From Microvirga sp. Mcv34 (GTDB lineage: Bacteria; Pseudomonadota; Alphaproteobacteria; Rhizobiales; Beijerinckiaceae), in assembly GCF_024519725.1 (NCBI RefSeq), contig NZ_JALJRK010000043.1:1-44409 (forward strand): 44,409 bases of DNA, in the 5' to 3' direction. A program made the position numbers and the translations under genes. Shown piece by piece: positions 1-8,705 of this stretch. Every line of letters begins with the position of its first letter. Position 1 is the stretch's first letter. The notes under the pieces were generated by a model, which saw only the letters and a list, made by a program, of their open reading frames with translations, was not told where the DNA came from and did no database searches.

Positions 1-151
1 CAACATCGCACGCCGGACCAGATTTCGGAATCGCTCGTCAGTGACAGAACACTAGGGCAGAGGTAGAGGCGAGGAGAAGAACGGCCGTTGCCGATTTGAA
101 AAGAAGCTTCATGACGTTAGGCTCGATCGTAGTGGCGGCTGGAATGGTTGC

Positions 152-1189
152 TTATTGCTGCTGCATTTGAAAGCAGACGTCCTCGGGCCCGATGTCCCGC
201 TCACCGTGGCGCTTGAAGGTTTGTCCGCCCCATTCCAGGTCTTCCCTCATGCAGCGGCCGCCGGCTTGCCAGAAAGCAACTACGAGGCGGCTGTTCAGGC
301 GATAATGCAGGTCGAGGTACATGTTGTCCTCTCCGCCGAGTGGGAAGTTGTAGACCTGGCCCGTAGAGACATCAGCCGCGTACGCGAAGCGGCAGCCTGC
401 GCCGCATCCGATCTCGATCATCGCGAGGCGCCCGGCGAAGTTCGCGCCATCCTTCATGCCTTCCCGGATCCTGGTCCTGTAGCTGTTGGCGTCGCGGTCC
501 CGTCCCTTGAAGTCGGGGAATTTGACTGGTCCGCGGTAGGAGTCCGCGAGGGCATAGCGGCCGAATTCTGCATTGCCAGGAGCCTTAGCTGCCGAACTTT
601 GGCTGGGCGCAACCTGCTCTTTGGGGGCGGCACTCCAGGACATGGTTGAGCCACTCGGTGGCGTTGCACCGGAGCATCGCGCCTGGACTTTCTCGATGAC
701 TGCCTTAGCGCCTTTAAGCGAGACCCAGTCTCGTTGTCCTCCAGGCTTCTGATACTGAGCATCCTTTTCGATCTCAGCGATGAGGTCACCTTTGAGTAGG
801 TCGAAGAGGGCATGCCTTACGGGTTGCTGAACCGAGAGGTCCCATTCGCCGGTACTAACGTTCTCAACGAGCGATCCTTTGAGGCTCACTTCCTTGCCGC
901 CGCGCCGGAGCGTGATGCCTGCGGGACCGCCATCGCCCTGCTTGCCTTCTGGCATCGGGGCGTAATTGGCGAATATGACGTCGATGGAGCTCTTTTGGCT
1001 GCAGGTAAGGGTCAAGACGATGTCGTCGGTGTCCGGGGTTCCGAGCGCGGCAGAGGTTTGGTCCTCGGCGGCTTCCCAGACATGGCTCGGGCTAGGCTCA
1101 CGGATCTCCACCGCCAGCGCGGCTGTTGAAATGGACGAGAGAATAAAGGCGGCAACGACCACCTTCCCGGAGTTTCTGAAATTCAACAC
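152..1189 (-). CDS. Secreted hypothetical protein
   Basis: I do not recognise the family. From a GTG at 1189 the protein is about 345 residues and begins with a good signal peptide: short basic n-region (NFRNSGK), hydrophobic core (VVVAAFILSSISTAALA) and a likely cut before VEIREP, so it is probably periplasmic. The frame stays open to a GTG at 1255, but that start would put about 22 non-hydrophobic residues before the signal. The middle is Ser/Ala/Pro-rich (about residues 175-215). The last 120 residues look folded, with a conserved-looking stretch GAGCRFAYAADVSTGQVYNF and several cysteines. It ends with TAA at 152-154. The next gene on the strand is the thermonuclease homologue, also exported. 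Confidence 0.7.
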   Translation of the reverse strand: MLNFRNSGKVVVAAFILSSISTAALAVEIREPSPSHVWEAAEDQTSAALGTPDTDDIVLTLTCSQKSSIDVIFANYAPMPEGKQGDGGPAGITLRRGGKEVSLKGSLVENVSTGEWDLSVQQPVRHALFDLLKGDLIAEIEKDAQYQKPGGQRDWVSLKGAKAVIEKVQARCSGATPPSGSTMSWSAAPKEQVAPSQSSAAKAPGNAEFGRYALADSYRGPVKFPDFKGRDRDANSYRTRIREGMKDGANFAGRLAMIEIGCGAGCRFAYAADVSTGQVYNFPLGGEDNMYLDLHYRLNSRLVVAFWQAGGRCMREDLEWGGQTFKRHGERDIGPEDVCFQMQQQ

Positions 1190-1324
1190 GGTTAATGCCC
1201 CAACTTCGTATGTCCGCGTTTTTAGGTGCGGTCGCCCTTTGACGCATCCTAACACGATTTATACCCGAGTTAGACCGCAGTCTTTGTCCGCTTCCTTTGC
1301 TGATTTGCTGACGCGAAAGGATAC

Positions 1325-2020
1325 TTATCCTCGGGGGGCCCGCCAGCCGGCTGCGACTGCTTCATCTTCGGAGCAGAACCAGCGTTCGCCTGCCCCCTCA
1401 TTGATTGCGGTTCGCTCATAGCTGCCGCTTCCTGGCAGATGATAAATCTTCTCGCCTTTTGCGCTGATGTTTCCTTTGATCTTGCAGCCGCCGGCCACTG
1501 AACCTGGGATGGAGTTCGTCGGGCGAGCCGGCACAGGGGCTGAGGTTTCCCGCTCCCCGCGGCGCCAATCCCATGGTGGGGTAAAGGATCCAGCCCACAG
1601 CCCCCGCTTCGCCTTCCGAGCCGCTTCCTCCTGAGGAACGTAGTCCGTCCCGTATTGGCGATAGGCGAGAGCATACCCCTGTTCGATCAGCCACCCGTTG
1701 AGGTCGGTACCGTTAACCGAGCATTGAGCCACCACGCGTTGGTACCGGTCGATATCCTTTTGCCGACACGTTACATTCGAGGACCCGATTTTGTCCGACA
1801 AAGCGAGGGCGGCCTGTTGACCGCATCGATAGGCTTTCCCGTCTGCTCCCTGGCATGTCTGGGCGCTCTCCGGGGCGTCGGCACCGTGGAATCTAATCCG
1901 GGTACCCCGAATTTCGATTGTGTCGCCGTCGATCACGCTGGCTCGGCCAGTAACGGACTGAGCCATAAGCGGGCTGACGGATAGAACGAGTGCCGTAAGA
2001 GCAATTGAGGTTCTGAGCAT
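1325..2020 (-). CDS. Thermonuclease-family (SNase-like) secreted nuclease
   Basis: This 231-residue protein has a signal peptide (residues 1-20, ending PLMAQ) and then a staphylococcal-nuclease-like OB fold: VIDGDTIEIRG, IRFHGADAPE, and DIDRYQRVVAQC, where the family usually has D-x-Y-G-R. The acidic residues and both catalytic-type arginines are visible, so it is probably an active Ca-dependent DNase/RNase in the periplasm or outside. After the domain (about residue 145) a Pro-rich linker leads to a Cys-containing tail (CKIKGNIS ... ERWFCSEDEAVAAGWR) that is common in rhizobial thermonuclease-like proteins. The ATG at 2020 is the only start that keeps the signal peptide intact. It is probably transcribed alone. 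Confidence 0.88.
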   Translation of the reverse strand: MLRTSIALTALVLSVSPLMAQSVTGRASVIDGDTIEIRGTRIRFHGADAPESAQTCQGADGKAYRCGQQAALALSDKIGSSNVTCRQKDIDRYQRVVAQCSVNGTDLNGWLIEQGYALAYRQYGTDYVPQEEAARKAKRGLWAGSFTPPWDWRRGERETSAPVPARPTNSIPGSVAGGCKIKGNISAKGEKIYHLPGSGSYERTAINEGAGERWFCSEDEAVAAGWRAPRG

Positions 2021-2119
2021 TTTTGATTTGCGGATTTATCGTACGAGGAGTGATCAATAGCGTGATCGCAGATGAGGATCACCATTTGGCTGAGCCTCAT
2101 CCACGGGCCAAATCAGAAG

Positions 2120-2359
2120 CTATGTCGATATCCTGAATTGCTCTACGGTTCCAGTAAGGCCGCAGCATCGGCAGACGCACTGGCTGCTATCGTCCCAGTC
2201 ATGGCTCTGATCTTCAGAAGCATCGGGATCAGTCCCGTCCGGCGTTTGCCGGACCCAGACCAAAGCGGCGATATCGATCCGACTGCTGTCCTTGCATCCA
2301 GGGCAGGATAGGGGACTATGGCTGGCATCATCGGCGGTGAACCGGCTGGACTGCGTCAT
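2120..2359 (-). CDS. Small zinc-ribbon-like protein
   Basis: This 79-residue protein contains two cysteine knuckles, CPGC (about residues 19-22) and CRCC (about 63-66), about 40 residues apart, the spacing of a treble-clef or zinc-ribbon fold. I do not know the family. The gene is well supported by a near-perfect Shine-Dalgarno (AAGGAGG) about ten bases before the ATG at 2359. It lies between the nuclease and the XF1762-like gene on the same strand, with short gaps. A nucleic-acid-binding or accessory role is only a guess from the cysteines. Confidence 0.65.
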   Translation of the reverse strand: MTQSSRFTADDASHSPLSCPGCKDSSRIDIAALVWVRQTPDGTDPDASEDQSHDWDDSSQCVCRCCGLTGTVEQFRIST

Positions 2360-2522
2360 GGTTCGCGATCCTCCTTTATGGGGGTTACTTGGTTTGAATG
2401 GCGGGCCTCCTCGGCAGTGATCGCTTGCTCAATTTGCCTGGCCGCACCTGGTGGCGCTTTGGGAAGATTATAGCCGGCGCTGGTGAATGTTGCGCTTGTT
2501 CGCCCAAGGCGAGGCCAGAATC

Positions 2523-3233
2523 TTAAGGCGACGCAATCATCCGGTAGCCTTCCCGCCAGATTTCCCAAAGATCGGCGCCGATGAAGTCAACTTGGGATAC
2601 GCCGTCGTTTCGCAGAACCGGGAACGAGAACGGATTGGCTGAGATCTTTGCTCGGGCAGAAGCCGCCGCACGTCCCATTTCGAAAGCGGCGTCGTCATTG
2701 TGAGCCGTAGGGAGAAGCTTGATCCATCGCAGGCGGGGCTCACCGAGAGGTCGCGCGGGGCGGGTACGTGACTTGTGCGCCCAAGATTTAGGCTCGATGG
2801 GGACGATCGTCCGTTTGACCCCAAGTCCGTGGCGAACGAACCGCGAGTGGTGCTGAATGTCCAGTCGCCAGCCAGCTGCCCGAAGTGAGGCTCCCGTCTC
2901 GGATATGCGGGTATAGGTCGTTAGGCGGTAAGCCGTATGACCTCGAAGCCTGATCGATTGCGCTTCACGAGCCAGAGCCCCAAGGATCGCCGAGCAGGCG
3001 TGCGGCGTACCGTCCGTCGCTGTCCGACTGACTTCGAGGGTCAGACCATCGTCGAGGATTTGGGAGACAGGGCGGCCTAAGATGCCCACGCCGAGAATCT
3101 CTTGGGAATTTCTGTCCCGGATAAGGATCTGCCGCACCGACACGCCGATCTCGGCCGAATGCCGGTGTAGCTGTCTAACCACGGCATTCGCCGTAGCCTT
3201 ATCCGTGATTTCGAATTGGAAGCGTTTCGCCAA
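2523..3233 (-). CDS. XF1762-like (GNAT-fold-like) accessory protein
   Basis: The first 130 residues match the pattern of the XF1762 family found on phages and plasmids: an H-R-H segment near residue 25, GVGILGRPVSQILDDGLTLE, then VSRTATDGTPHACS, YRLTTYTRISETGASLRAAG. This family is distantly GNAT-like and its substrate is unknown. The last 80 residues are basic and then variable. The only start in frame before the domain is a TTG at 3233 (LAKRFQFE), which overlaps the end of the upstream gene by 35 bases, so the two are probably translationally coupled. Family assignment is fairly sure; biochemical role is not. Confidence 0.75.
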   Translation of the reverse strand: MAKRFQFEITDKATANAVVRQLHRHSAEIGVSVRQILIRDRNSQEILGVGILGRPVSQILDDGLTLEVSRTATDGTPHACSAILGALAREAQSIRLRGHTAYRLTTYTRISETGASLRAAGWRLDIQHHSRFVRHGLGVKRTIVPIEPKSWAHKSRTRPARPLGEPRLRWIKLLPTAHNDDAAFEMGRAAASARAKISANPFSFPVLRNDGVSQVDFIGADLWEIWREGYRMIASP

Positions 3234-3651
3234 AGGCAGAGGGTACTGTTGGTGGGATGCGGACGAGAGGGATAGAGGCCAGGTTGGAGAAGTCGGTTGT
3301 ATTCAGAATCATCGCGACTTGCATGGCGAGCCGCACGTTGTCTTCTCCGTCTTCCGAGTCGAGGATTTCGATCCGGACATCTCCGTCGATGTCCAGGATC
3401 AGGACACCGTTGTCGTCAGGATCTGTGCCCACCGGGCGGTCAATGATCCAGTCCCCGCTCTCATGATATTCGTCGATCTCAGCTCCCGAGTTGAGTCGGT
3501 CGACAATCAAATTGGCCAACAGACTGTTCCCCGGCGCTTTCTCCTCTTCTGAGATCGCGATGCGGGATTCGCCCCGGTACCACAAGACATGCATCGTCTC
3601 GTTTTCCCACATCGGGCGTCGGAAGATGGTCCAGTCGGCTGATTGTGTCAT
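3199..3651 (-). CDS. Hypothetical acidic protein
   Basis: This is a 150-residue acidic protein of unknown family with no signal peptide or membrane segment. Its centre is rich in Asp/Glu (DDNGVLILDIDGDVRIEILDSEDGEDN, read in part) and looks like alternating beta strands. It is preceded by a weak GAGAG ribosome site, and its 3' end overlaps the start of the XF1762-like gene by 35 bases, which suggests one transcript. Nothing in the sequence tells its function. Confidence 0.6.
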   Translation of the reverse strand: MTQSADWTIFRRPMWENETMHVLWYRGESRIAISEEEKAPGNSLLANLIVDRLNSGAEIDEYHESGDWIIDRPVGTDPDDNGVLILDIDGDVRIEILDSEDGEDNVRLAMQVAMILNTTDFSNLASIPLVRIPPTVPSAFGETLPIRNHG

Positions 3652-3671
3652 GGCGAAACTCTCACTCAGAT

Positions 3672-4322
3672 CTACGCAACAAGGGCCTCCGCCAACCTGA
3701 ACAGGTTGACGTGGCGTTTCACGGCCTGCGAGGTGGCCTTAGTCCAGGTATCGGCGGAACCGCCGTCCTTCACATCGCCAGCGCTGCTGTCGCTGAACCC
3801 AGCATCGCCGGGGCGGAAATCGACGGCGGCGCCTGCCGATGTGCCGAAGGTGAAGCAGAGCATCGCGCCCGATCTCGCGACGTCGCTGTTCCGATTCTTA
3901 AAGCCGGGGTTCACGACGAAGCGGGCGCCCCGCTCCTGCGCCACCGCCAAGTCCCGAAGCGTGTCGCGGTTCAAAGCGCGGGAAAAGATCTCATGATAAT
4001 AGTTCGACGTCTTTCCCGGATTGAACTGGATGCTGGCATCCGGGATGAAGCGGCGACCGTCGAACTCGGCCGGGATGTAGAGCGTAAGGCTTTCGAGCGC
4101 GCCCTGCAGAAACGAAGTGACCGCGCAGTGATCGGCCCAGGCTGCGCCACCGGAAATTCCATGCCGGATGTCGAAGTCGTTTATGGCCCGAAATGTTTCC
4201 CGCATCATAAGCTCGTAGAGATACCCGGACATGCGGGAGGCATCATCTTTGCGACCGGCAGTCCCGATCACGGAGAGGGTCGCTTCAAGTGACATACGGC
4301 GGCTCGCGAGACGTCCGATCAT
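3672..4322 (-). CDS. SLOG / DprA-like Rossmann-fold protein
   Basis: The 216-residue product has the marks of phage and plasmid SLOG-type proteins: a glycine-rich turn GISGGAAWADHCAV (about residues 54-67), a strand and loop LTLYIPAEFDG, then GARFVVNPGFKNRNSDVA and LCFTFG, and near the end GGSADTWTKATSQAVKRHVNL. In this superfamily the glycine loops bind nucleotides or nucleotide-derived signals, and some members bind DNA. The start at 4322 has AGGAG about seven bases upstream. It heads the minus-strand run that continues through the acidic protein and the XF1762-like gene. Possible roles are nucleotide sensing or a defence accessory; neither is shown here. Confidence 0.65.
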   Translation of the reverse strand: MIGRLASRRMSLEATLSVIGTAGRKDDASRMSGYLYELMMRETFRAINDFDIRHGISGGAAWADHCAVTSFLQGALESLTLYIPAEFDGRRFIPDASIQFNPGKTSNYYHEIFSRALNRDTLRDLAVAQERGARFVVNPGFKNRNSDVARSGAMLCFTFGTSAGAAVDFRPGDAGFSDSSAGDVKDGGSADTWTKATSQAVKRHVNLFRLAEALVA

Positions 4323-4496
4323 GTGATGCTCCTGGGGATTAGTCCCTGTTTCAGATCACCGGTTCAGATCGAAAGTTGTTCACACGTTGACTACAGTTTC
4401 TAAGGCACATTATCCCCTGTTTACTCCGCGCAATCTATCGCCGCGGCAGACTATCAACTGCCTTCTATTGCTGGATTCATTGTTTGGTTAACGAGA

Positions 4497-5294
4497 TCAC
4501 TCCGCAGCTATTAACCGTATTGCCTGCTTCTGGAGCTTTTCTTGCCGTTTGCGTTCTGAAGGGGAGATCCATCCGGGCACAAACCGTTCGGCAAGCACAA
4601 CGTCTGTCGGCAACGTAAGGCTTTCCCTGCAACCCGGCGGGATGAGGAACGTCGGGATGAAGAATGGCTGGGTCTGCACTCGCGGCCACTGGCCCTGGTC
4701 ATCTCGCGTCCAAACGTACCAGGCATAGGCTGTCGCAGTAGAGAGTTTTGGATCCCACCCTCCAAGGCACATGGGAAGCCGCTCGGTGAAAACTGCGACA
4801 ACTGAAGGAGGGGTCTGCGTCCAAAGGCTGTTATATCGCCCCTGACTTTCCAGCCATGCGAGGCGGACGAGGAAGGCTACTCCCTTCCGGGCGATCCGCA
4901 GCGCCTGCTCAAGAAATTCGTAGGCGTGATCGAAGGGCGGATTGGTAATCACCCAATCGACCAGTGCCGTGTTCGGATCAGCCTTTGTGAAATCTATCTG
5001 GGCGTCGAGGTGCGAACCATAGGGAAAGATGTCCGTGGCCAGCGTCATCTGCGAGAATTCGGTAAGCGGGGTACTCATATGGCCAAATCCCGCGGCCGGT
5101 TCCCACACGGTTCTTATGCGCGTCGGGAGTTGAAGCGCCGGCATCACATGCTTGAAAAGAGCTCTTGTTCCCCACGGTGGCGTCGGGAAGAGGTCGAGCT
5201 TCCTCCATTGTTCCGCGTCGGGTAAGGCGTGGTCGGCGTCTTGGCCGAGACGATGGGCCATCACCGCAGTACCACCACGAGGGCTCTTACTCAT
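4497..5294 (-). CDS. DNA methyltransferase, NPPF type (probable N6-adenine)
   Basis: This 265-residue protein has an AdoMet-binding motif I (WEPAAGFGHMS, residues 64-74), an acidic motif II (ATDIFPYG) and the catalytic motif IV NPPF (118-121), in the order of gamma-class adenine methyltransferases. Unlike CcrM, which has a C-terminal recognition domain, it is short, with no visible target domain. It may be a plasmid-encoded orphan enzyme of unknown specificity. An internal ATG at 5261 is a possible alternative start. No restriction endonuclease gene is adjacent. It is separated by 174 bases from the SLOG-like gene downstream. Confidence 0.8.
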   Translation of the reverse strand: MSKSPRGGTAVMAHRLGQDADHALPDAEQWRKLDLFPTPPWGTRALFKHVMPALQLPTRIRTVWEPAAGFGHMSTPLTEFSQMTLATDIFPYGSHLDAQIDFTKADPNTALVDWVITNPPFDHAYEFLEQALRIARKGVAFLVRLAWLESQGRYNSLWTQTPPSVVAVFTERLPMCLGGWDPKLSTATAYAWYVWTRDDQGQWPRVQTQPFFIPTFLIPPGCRESLTLPTDVVLAERFVPGWISPSERKRQEKLQKQAIRLIAAE

Positions 5295-5374
5295 TCTCGA
5301 TGCATATCCCCGTTGGAAATGGGCCGGGCTGACAAGCCCGAATAGCTTTTACCAGAGCGATTTTGATTTGAGTT

Positions 5375-5674
5375 TCATCGTCTGGGATCTGGCCTTTTGC
5401 GGCTGCGCGATCGCAATCGGCGTCGCCGCGGAATCGGATCGTTGAGCCGGCCGAACAGCGCCAACAGCCCACGAATACGGGCTTGATCGTGGAAACCTCT
5501 GCGTATCTCCTGGAGCTCCAGGTACAGGCGAACTTTTGCCGGGAGTGTTCGGTCGGTCAGAAGAATGTCAAGGAGGCCATCTGAGGCCTTTCCGACCTTT
5601 GTGGCGTTAGCATAACCCGATGCAGCGTCTTTCAGGACATCGATGGCTTCGAGTAGAGCCTTATTGTCGGGCAT
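5375..5674 (-). CDS. Small helical hypothetical protein
   Basis: A 99-residue protein of unknown family. The first 75 residues read as amphipathic helices (LLEAIDVLKDAASGYANATK, LPAKVRLYLELQEIRRG). The C-terminus is strongly basic (RRRRLRSRSRKRPDPRR), which could bind nucleic acid. The ATG at 5674 is preceded by GGGAGG at a good distance. The gene lies directly upstream of the NPPF methyltransferase on the same strand, so co-transcription is likely. Confidence 0.55.
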   Translation of the reverse strand: MPDNKALLEAIDVLKDAASGYANATKVGKASDGLLDILLTDRTLPAKVRLYLELQEIRRGFHDQARIRGLLALFGRLNDPIPRRRRLRSRSRKRPDPRR

Positions 5675-5847
5675 GGGTGGACCTCCCTTGTCATGGGATC
5701 ATGGCGAGCAGCTTCTCGGAGGTGGTGTCATGAGGTGGCAGGCGACCTGCCGGATGGCACGAGACGACGCCGGACTTGCGGCGAGTGCCTGAAGAGCGGA
5801 GGAGGGCGAGACCACAACGTCTCAAGCCCTCACTCAGTCTAATTCAT

Positions 5848-6051
5848 TTATGCGCGCTTAGGCCAGATGATCTCATCGATCGAGGCCGGCTCTTTTACCC
5901 AGCGAATGTACTCTTCGATGGATAATCCAAGGAATTCATGGAGCTCAAGATCACTCGAACCGGTATGCCATCGTTCGACCCAGCGATCGATCTCGCTAGG
6001 GGCAGCATCGCCTGATCGACAGGCCGCGGCGAATGTTGCGTTAGGATCCAT
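5848..6051 (-). CDS. Short conserved hypothetical protein
   Basis: From the ATG at 6051 (MDPNATF) the product is 67 residues. AGGAG eight bases upstream fixes this start, which lies just past the stop of the M50 protease gene, so the two are probably coupled. The C-terminal half (VERWHTGSSDLELHEFLGLS followed by EEYIRWVKEP) resembles a common short alphaproteobacterial protein type that ends in a Leu-His-Glu-Phe-Leu-Gly...Tyr...Trp-Val pattern, usually of unknown function and sometimes phage-associated. Confidence 0.65.
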   Translation of the reverse strand: MDPNATFAAACRSGDAAPSEIDRWVERWHTGSSDLELHEFLGLSIEEYIRWVKEPASIDEIIWPKRA

Positions 6052-6061
6052 CGGAGGACTC

Positions 6062-7216
6062 CTACCTGAAGAACAGGTGAGCGACATCGTTCAAGGTCGC
6101 AAAGATCATCAGTGACAGGACGAAGGCCAGGCCGACACCATAGCTGAACTGTTCGACCTTCTTGTTTGGCCGCTTCCTCGCGATTGCTTCGTACCCAAAC
6201 ATGGCAAGATGCCCACCATCCAGGACCGGAATCGGCAGAAGATTCATGAAGCCGATTGATACGGAAACGAAGCCAATGAGCAGAACGAGCCCCTCGATTC
6301 CGTGATCCTCAGCATACGTGCCTGAGACCGCCGCCAGCCTGACTGGGCCAGAGAGGTTCTCGATCCCATCCTCGCCGGTAACCATCCGCTTCAGAGACAC
6401 GGCTGTAACCTCGGCTACCCGATAGGTCATGGTGAAGCCATGGAGGACGGCATCGCCAATGCTCATCGGGACATGGAATACGTTGTCCGGGCTTGTGGCA
6501 AAGCTGAACCCTACGACGGGATAGGCCTCGGTTTCCGATCCATCGGCGTTCCGCGTGGTCTTGAGAACGGCCGTAACAGCGAGATCCAGGGTTTCCGACC
6601 CGCGCCGGATCGTCATGACCATCGGAGTGTCGCGGTTCTGTTGGACGGCAGCGATGATGTCCTCTGCGGCCGGCGTAGGCGCCCCGTTGACGGCTGTGAC
6701 GATGTCTCCCGGCTTGATACCGGACCTCTCTGCAGGGGTTCCCGGATTGATGCTGCCGACTTGCCCCTTCAGCGCGGGTGCTCCTTGGATGTATGCGATC
6801 GCCCCGAAGGCGAGGATCGCGAGAGCAATGTTTGTGAGTGGACCGGCCGCAATGGTGCAGGCTCGGGCACGAAGAGAGGCGTGAAAGAAAGTAGCCCGTT
6901 TCTCGGACTTACTCATAGCGGCCACTGCCTCGTGAGACACCTGGCTGGCGGCGTTCTTGTCGCCTGCGAACTTCACGTAGCCGCCGAGGGGTATCAGGCA
7001 GATCCGCCATTCGGTCCCTTTCCGGTCGGTTCTTGCCCATAGGCACTTTCCGAACCCGAGCGAGAAGACCTCGGCCTTGATGCCAAATGCCCGGCCAGTG
7101 AACAGATGCCCTGCTTCGTGGACGGCAATCACGACGCCAAGCACGAAGATGAAGGCGGCAAGGGTCAAGGGAAGGGCGAGCACCAGTGAGTATATAGAAT
7201 CGAAAAAGGCGGCCAT
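6062..7216 (-). CDS. M50 site-2 metalloprotease (RseP/MmpA-like)
   Basis: The 384-residue protein has the zinc motif HEAGH (residues 33-37) in the first membrane helix, a PDZ domain (about 150-215, with INPGTPAERSGIKPGDIV), and the second metal ligand in PVLDGGH (about 332-336), followed by a C-terminal membrane helix. This is the RseP/MmpA intramembrane protease layout with a single PDZ, as in alphaproteobacterial members. Such proteases cleave anti-sigma factors or signal-peptide remnants within the membrane. Here it would be an accessory copy. No anti-sigma gene is recognised nearby, so the substrate is unknown. The start codon lies inside the shared TTCTCGAATCATG motif. Confidence 0.9.
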   Translation of the reverse strand: MAAFFDSIYSLVLALPLTLAAFIFVLGVVIAVHEAGHLFTGRAFGIKAEVFSLGFGKCLWARTDRKGTEWRICLIPLGGYVKFAGDKNAASQVSHEAVAAMSKSEKRATFFHASLRARACTIAAGPLTNIALAILAFGAIAYIQGAPALKGQVGSINPGTPAERSGIKPGDIVTAVNGAPTPAAEDIIAAVQQNRDTPMVMTIRRGSETLDLAVTAVLKTTRNADGSETEAYPVVGFSFATSPDNVFHVPMSIGDAVLHGFTMTYRVAEVTAVSLKRMVTGEDGIENLSGPVRLAAVSGTYAEDHGIEGLVLLIGFVSVSIGFMNLLPIPVLDGGHLAMFGYEAIARKRPNKKVEQFSYGVGLAFVLSLMIFATLNDVAHLFFR

Positions 7217-7226
7217 GATTCGAGAA
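7214..7226 (-). promoter_or_regulatory. TTCTCGAATCATG leader motif at the M50 protease start
   Basis: The minus strand reads TTCTCGAATCATG, with the last ATG being the start codon of the protease gene. The same 13 bases occur at the starts of two other minus-strand genes (21405-21417, 39336-39348), and 12 of them at 26183-26194. It contains a GANTC site (GAATC). Its function is unknown. Confidence 0.4.
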
Positions 7227-7336
7227 TTCCTATTTCGCGTTTCAGCTTTTTAATGCGGATCGCGTCGGAATGGCAGCTAAAACCCGTTCGGGTCTTGCCG
7301 AATGCCGAAAGAAAAGTCGTGATTGGGATCGGACGG

Positions 7337-7624
7337 TTACAAAAGGCTGAACCGTGCTGCAGCCGTATCGCGAACTTTTGGGCCGAGGGTCGTGTCCTTA
7401 ACGGACCGTGAAATCACAAATCCTTTCGCTGCGAGCTGGTCAAGAATGGCGTTGGCCGCGATTTGGTATCCGAGATCCTCCTCGTCATCTCCTTCGGGTG
7501 CATCTGTAGGGTCGCACGTCGATGGGGAGGGGCCATTCATCGCGGTGAGAATGCGTGCAAGTGCGGCGACGGCATCGGCGTCAGGGATGGGCTGGTGTTC
7601 GACACGAGTGAGACCGCTGCGCAT
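7337..7624 (-). CDS. Small hypothetical protein
   Basis: A 95-residue soluble protein of unknown family, acidic in the middle (DPTDAPEGDDEEDLG), with a helical, more hydrophobic C-terminal half (IAANAILDQLAAKGFVISRS). The ATG at 7624 has AAAGG nine bases upstream, overlapping a CCCCAAAA element (7636-7651) like those before ssb and the AAA+ gene. It lies upstream of the M50 protease with a 120-base gap. Confidence 0.5.
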   Translation of the reverse strand: MRSGLTRVEHQPIPDADAVAALARILTAMNGPSPSTCDPTDAPEGDDEEDLGYQIAANAILDQLAAKGFVISRSVKDTTLGPKVRDTAAARFSLL

Positions 7625-7746
7625 GACGATTTACCTTTTGGGGTTTGATTGTGTGGCCTGCTGCATCAGCCAAATCTCATTGAGAACAGACTGCAGTTCA
7701 GCTATCTGGGCAGGGGGCTAATCACAAGCGTGCCTAGGGGCTGAAG

Positions 7747-8637
7747 ATGCTTAATGGAACAAAAGTACAGCTGACCGTTTACTCGCCGGAGCGCGACAAC
7801 GAGATCACCAAGCCTGCGACAGCGAAAATCTCTGCCAGTAAGATCGAATTCAACAACTCGAAATTTTATGAGTTAGACGGCAGTCCTTATAGCGTCGTGC
7901 CGGCGCAGTTCGATATCTCTGGCAGCCGGTTCAACTATAAGGTCATTAGCGGAACTTCGTGGTACTTCGCCGACGTCCCAGATAAGGGCGGGTTCAACGG
8001 GTATGGCCTGAAGTTCTATGCGCTGGGAGGAGGATCGAGCAAATCCCTCTACGCCGCAGACATTGTGGCTTCCGATACCTCCTTAGATATCACGAGGAAA
8101 AGTGTAACGATCACCAAGAACTCGCTTTATGTGAATGTTGATGGTCTCACGTATGATCACGGAGACACAGTCTCGATTGAGCTTGGGTTCGCAATCAATG
8201 GCAACTCGGCTGCGAACCGCCTGAATGGCGGCAATGGCCGGGACAAGATCTCTGGTGGCTCTGGCAATGATACGATTTTCGGGTCTGGCGGGAGCGACCG
8301 TCTTTATGGTGGGACCGGAAAGGACGCATTCGTGTTCAAATCCATTGCGGACTCCACGGTCGACAGCGGCGGCCGGGACACGATCTTTGACTTTTCGAAG
8401 TCTCAGAAGGACCGTATCGATCTCAGAGCCATTGACGCCGACCTCTCCAGAGAAGGGAACCAGGCTTTCAGCTTTATCGGGAGCGCTGCCTTTAGCAAGA
8501 AGGCTGGAGAACTGCGGTTCGATAGGGCAGCGTCGGATACGTACATCTATGGAGACGTGGATGGCGACGGGCAAGCGGACTTCTCGGTTCACCTCGACGA
8601 CGCCATAAGTCTTTCGACGGCGTACTTCGTCCTCTGA
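7747..8637 (+). CDS. RTX-type calcium-binding secreted protein
   Basis: This 296-residue protein has four tandem glycine/aspartate nonapeptides near residues 158-193 (NGGNGRDKI, SGGSGNDTI, FGSGGSDRL, YGGTGKDAF). They lead into a serralysin-type C-terminal domain (FVFKSI, DTIFDFSKSQKDRIDL, and a final DGDGQADFSVHL...AYFVL). Proteins of this type bind Ca2+ outside the cell and are exported by type I secretion through an uncleaved C-terminal signal. The N-terminal 150 residues are beta-rich and unassigned; no catalytic motif is visible. AGGGG lies seven bases before the ATG. It stands alone on the plus strand among minus-strand genes, and no ABC exporter is in the window. Confidence 0.82.
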   Translation: MLNGTKVQLTVYSPERDNEITKPATAKISASKIEFNNSKFYELDGSPYSVVPAQFDISGSRFNYKVISGTSWYFADVPDKGGFNGYGLKFYALGGGSSKSLYAADIVASDTSLDITRKSVTITKNSLYVNVDGLTYDHGDTVSIELGFAINGNSAANRLNGGNGRDKISGGSGNDTIFGSGGSDRLYGGTGKDAFVFKSIADSTVDSGGRDTIFDFSKSQKDRIDLRAIDADLSREGNQAFSFIGSAAFSKKAGELRFDRAASDTYIYGDVDGDGQADFSVHLDDAISLSTAYFVL

Positions 8638-8705
8638 TGCCACGATAGGGGGCTTTGGCTTATTTCCTGCTTCGTTCAAGGGGTACGCCTACCCGTTATG
8701 TACGG

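Noticed and set aside
4387..4415. TTGACT-17-TTATCC promoter-like sequence on the plus strand
   Set aside because: The -10 is poor and no plus-strand gene follows; it points into an antisense region.
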